In this document: positions 43,245-45,366 of the stretch, piece after piece
Position numbering within the stretch: position 1 is the stretch's first letter
Layout of the letters: every line of letters starts with the position of its first letter
Source of the DNA: an uncultured Lentisphaerota bacterium
GTDB lineage: Bacteria; Verrucomicrobiota; Kiritimatiellia; CAIQIC01
Length of the DNA stretch: 45,366 nt
Assembly: GCA_903912445.1 (NCBI GenBank)
Contig: CAIWHP010000200.1
Span: 1 to 45,366 of the forward strand
Direction of reading: 5' to 3'
Position numbers and translations under genes: made by a program
Notes under the pieces: model-generated
Told to the model about the DNA's origin: nothing
The model's input: only the letters and a program-made list of their open reading frames with translations
Database searches by the model: none

Positions 43245-44819
43245 ATGCCTGAATCCAACCCGGTGGCGGTCTCGCTGCCCGACCTTTTCCACCGCAACCT
43301 CGCGCAGTTCGCCGACCAGCCGGCGATTTATTTTGCCGGGCAGACGGTGACCTTCGCGCAGCTCGACCAGGCCAGCCGCAGCGTCGCCGGGGCGCTGACG
43401 GCGCGCGGCATCGCCAAGGGCGACCGCGTCGGCCTTTACTGCCCGAACAGCGACGCGTTTGTCAGCGCCTACTTTGGCATCCTCAACGCCGGCGCGACCG
43501 TGGTGCCGCTCAACCTGCTGCTCAACCCGAAGGAGGTGGCCTTCATCCTCAACGATGCCGGCGCCAAGGCGCTGATCTATCACGAGGCCTTCGCGCCCCA
43601 GGTCGCCGCGATGCGCGGCGCGGCCCCGGGCCTGGGCTTTCTCGCCTGCATCGGCGCCACGAATCCGCTGGGCGACGTTCCTTTCTCTTCCTTCACCATC
43701 AACCCTCAACCCTTCACCATTCCTGTTCTGAATCCGGCCGAGGACCTGGTGGCGATCATCTACACCTCCGGCACGACCGGCCGGCCGAAGGGCGCGATGC
43801 TGACGCACCGCAACCTGTTCTTCAACACCCTGAGCATCCAGCAGGCGCTCGCGCTGGTGCCGGGCCGGGAGCGCTTCGTCACCGTGCTGCCGATGTTCCA
43901 CGCGTTTGCCGCGACGGCCTGCATGCTTTCGCCGCTGCTCTATGGCAACGCCATCATCCCGCTGTCCCGGTTCGATCCGGGCCAGGTCGCCGATGCGATC
44001 GCAGCGACGCAGGCGACGATCTTCTGCGGCGTGCCCAGCATGTTCACCAGCCTGCTGCGCCTGCCGGAGGCGCAGGTCGCCAAGTTCGCCAGCCTGCGCT
44101 ATGCCGTCTCCGGCGGCGCTGCGTTGCCCGTCGAGGTGCTTGAGCAGTTCGAGCGGAAATTCAGCAAGGTGATCTACGAGGGCGACGGGCCCACCGAGTG
44201 TTCGCCGGTGACCTGCGTCAACCCGATTGGTGGCCGCACCAAACCCGGCACCGTCGGCCGGCCCGTCCCGTTCGTCGAGATGCAGATCCGCGACGACGCC
44301 GGCGCCGCGCTGCCGCACGGCCAGATCGGCGAAATCTGCGTGCGCGGCCCGAACGTGATGAAGGGTTATTGGAACCTGTCCGAGGACACGCGCGCGGCGT
44401 TTTTCGGCGACTGGTTCCGCACCGGCGACCTCGGCACCGAGGACGACGACGGCTACTTCAGTATTGTCGACCGCAAGAAGGACATGATCATCGTCAACGG
44501 CATGAATGTCTATCCGCGGGTCATCGAGGAAATCCTCTACCAGCATCCTGCGGTGCGCGAGGCCGCGGTGGTGGGCGAGCCGGATGAGCTCCACGGCGAA
44601 ATCCCCGTCGCGTTCGTTGCGCCCAAGGAGGGCGCCGCCGTGACCGCCGCGGACCTGCGCACGTTCTGCCGCGAGCACCTCGGTCGCCACGAAGTCCCGC
44701 GCAAAGTTTTCTTCCGCCCCGAACTCCCCAAGAATGCGGCCGGGAAAATCCTCAAGCGCGAGTTGCGCCTGGCCGGCGAACTCGAGCGTGGCGTGGATCA
44801 CCGCACCACGCAGGCCTGA
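43245..44819 (+). CDS. Long-chain acyl-CoA ligase (AMP-forming)
   Basis: A 524-residue adenylate-forming enzyme that should activate a fatty or other carboxylic acid to its CoA ester in two steps. The core motifs are present: IIYTSGTTGRPKGAMLTH (P-loop), GDGPTECSPV (a variant of the usual Y-G-x-T-E), DWFRTGDLG, DRKKDMIIVNGMNVYP (hinge) and NAAGKILKREL with the C-terminal catalytic Lys. A short low-complexity insert (FTINPQPFTIP, residues about 151-161) is encoded by a TTCACCAT-type repeat. The ATG at 43245 sits 8 nt after AAGGAG. The exact acyl substrate is unknown. Confidence 0.93.
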   Translation: MPESNPVAVSLPDLFHRNLAQFADQPAIYFAGQTVTFAQLDQASRSVAGALTARGIAKGDRVGLYCPNSDAFVSAYFGILNAGATVVPLNLLLNPKEVAFILNDAGAKALIYHEAFAPQVAAMRGAAPGLGFLACIGATNPLGDVPFSSFTINPQPFTIPVLNPAEDLVAIIYTSGTTGRPKGAMLTHRNLFFNTLSIQQALALVPGRERFVTVLPMFHAFAATACMLSPLLYGNAIIPLSRFDPGQVADAIAATQATIFCGVPSMFTSLLRLPEAQVAKFASLRYAVSGGAALPVEVLEQFERKFSKVIYEGDGPTECSPVTCVNPIGGRTKPGTVGRPVPFVEMQIRDDAGAALPHGQIGEICVRGPNVMKGYWNLSEDTRAAFFGDWFRTGDLGTEDDDGYFSIVDRKKDMIIVNGMNVYPRVIEEILYQHPAVREAAVVGEPDELHGEIPVAFVAPKEGAAVTAADLRTFCREHLGRHEVPRKVFFRPELPKNAAGKILKRELRLAGELERGVDHRTTQA

Positions 44820-44900
44820 TTTGTCGCCGGCCGTGGCGCACGGGTCCAAGGCTCTTCTTTGTGGGTGGGGTTGGAACGTCCCGCCCACAGCAGCGCTCTT

Positions 44901-44925
44901 CTGTAGCGGTGGTCTGCGACCGTCG
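44901..44925 (+). repeat. 8-3-8 hairpin with CTGTAG tail
   Basis: CTGTAG followed by CGGTGGTC-TGC-GACCGTCG. The two differences from a perfect stem are both G.U pairs in RNA. It precedes the palindrome array by 66 nt, as at 15709. Confidence 0.7.
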
Positions 44926-44984
44926 CCGGCGGACGGCTTGTCCTCTCCCCTTCTTGGCGCAACACCACGGCTTGGGATGCTTCG

Positions 44985-45038
44985 CGCCGATTTTTCCAAG
45001 GTCTGGAAAATTGGCGGTTTCGGTTTCCAAGGCTTGGA
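44985..45038. repeat. Pair of TTTTCCAAG palindromes, first inside a hairpin
   Basis: CGCCGA-T-TTTTCCA, AGGTC, TGGAAAA-TTGGCG (44985-45016, centre 45001) and TCCAAGGCTTGGA (45026-45038, centre 45032), spaced 31 nt. A degenerate third unit (CACGGCTTGGGA) is centred near 44970, again 31 nt away. Confidence 0.7.
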
Positions 45039-45087
45039 CGTACGCGGCGCGGGTGCCGGGCGCCAAGATCGTTCGCTCCCCGGTCAA

Positions 45088-45192
45088 TAACAAATGCATA
45101 AATGTATAACAAAGAATGCAAGGATACGAAAATGTATTCAATACAGTTAATGGATACATCGTTGAATATATCATAAATATACTATATCTGTT
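45088..45192. promoter_or_regulatory. A+T-rich block with palindrome and possible promoter
   Basis: The only strongly A+T-rich stretch of the window. It holds a perfect 13-nt palindrome TGTATTCAATACA (45133-45145), several further TGTAT/ATACA half-sites, and TTGAAT (45162-45167) with TATCTG 17 nt later or TATATC 15 nt later. It could be the control region of a gene just beyond the window. Confidence 0.45.
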
Positions 45193-45359
45193 TGTAGTTC
45201 AGTAGTTAGTGCCGTAAGTTGCAGGCCGGTTGGCCGGTGTTGGCATATCCTCTGCTATTCCCTCATCGCCGCGCGATGGTCGCGCGGCCGCTCGCAAAAC
45301 ACCGGGCGCGGAACAACAGCCGGACGCGGCGCGGAACCACGCGGCGCCGGCAAAAACAT

Positions 45360-45364
45360 AAGGA
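45360..45364 (+). promoter_or_regulatory. Possible ribosome binding site of a gene past the window edge
   Basis: AAGGA two nucleotides before the end of the window; a start codon may follow within a few bases. Confidence 0.4.
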
Positions 45365-45366
45365 CA

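Larger units (their letters stand above)
44820..45366. other. Repeat-rich, then A+T-rich intergenic end
   Basis: No gene seen after the acyl-CoA ligase. The region runs from a CTGTAG hairpin (44901) through a palindrome array (44991-45038) into an A+T-rich stretch (45088-45192) and then back to G+C-rich DNA at the window edge. Confidence 0.6.

Noticed and set aside
45191-45250. tRNA-like stretch after the A+T-rich block
   Set aside because: There is no matching acceptor stem, T-loop GTTCGA-type motif or anticodon arm.

Overview
The window is G+C-rich and carries several gene families common in polysaccharide-degrading members of the PVC group (Verrucomicrobiota, Kiritimatiellota, Lentisphaerota): DUF1080, DUF4832 and DUF4091 proteins, secreted FAD-dependent oxidoreductases, an L-rhamnose mutarotase beside an NCS1 permease, and AraC regulators with a LacI-like sensor half. 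A bacterial DNA topoisomerase VI also fits that group. This placement is an inference from gene content; no rRNA or other phylogenetic marker was analysed.

Layout. 1-2437: a three-gene minus-strand operon (NCS1 permease, a 59-residue membrane protein, RhaM). 2617-3807: an orphan PAS histidine kinase. 3949-9925: three exported proteins, namely a GH27 alpha-galactosidase, a beta-helix/GH16-like fusion and a PHP-domain protein. 9997-13734: a small Cys-rich frame, then topoisomerase VI subunits A and B separated by a GxxExxY gene that is bracketed by inverted repeats. 14159-18565: DUF4832 protein, small outer-membrane barrel, APC permease. 18851-21256: two tandem paralogous AraC regulators. 21400-22247: zinc-ribbon membrane protein and hot-dog thioesterase. 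22408-31245: double-FAD protein, proline/glutamine-tailed membrane protein, DUF1080 protein and a 1200-residue DUF4091 glycosidase. 31473-39422: a fructan utilisation locus (GntR/LacI regulator divergent from sugar porter, fructokinase and two GH32 enzymes). 39785-44819: primary sigma factor with a histidine-rich N-terminus, an ATP-cone/uridine-kinase fusion and an acyl-CoA ligase.

How the genes fit together. Most of the exported proteins look built to break down or bind plant or algal glycans, and the cytoplasmic sugar genes (sugar porter, fructokinase, RhaM) take up and process the products. The porter, kinase and first GH32 gene overlap by ATGA junctions, which suggests translational coupling. 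The sigma-factor block is housekeeping.

The most unusual signal is between the genes. Three repeat families recur: (i) TTTTCCAAG/CTTGGAAAA palindromes in twos and threes at 31-32 nt centre-to-centre, close to three helical turns; (ii) hairpins with an 8-bp stem and 3-nt loop, several carrying a CTGTAG tail; (iii) inverted pairs of short-period (8-10 nt) repeats, one pair flanking the GxxExxY gene. I do not recognise a described function for (i) or (ii).
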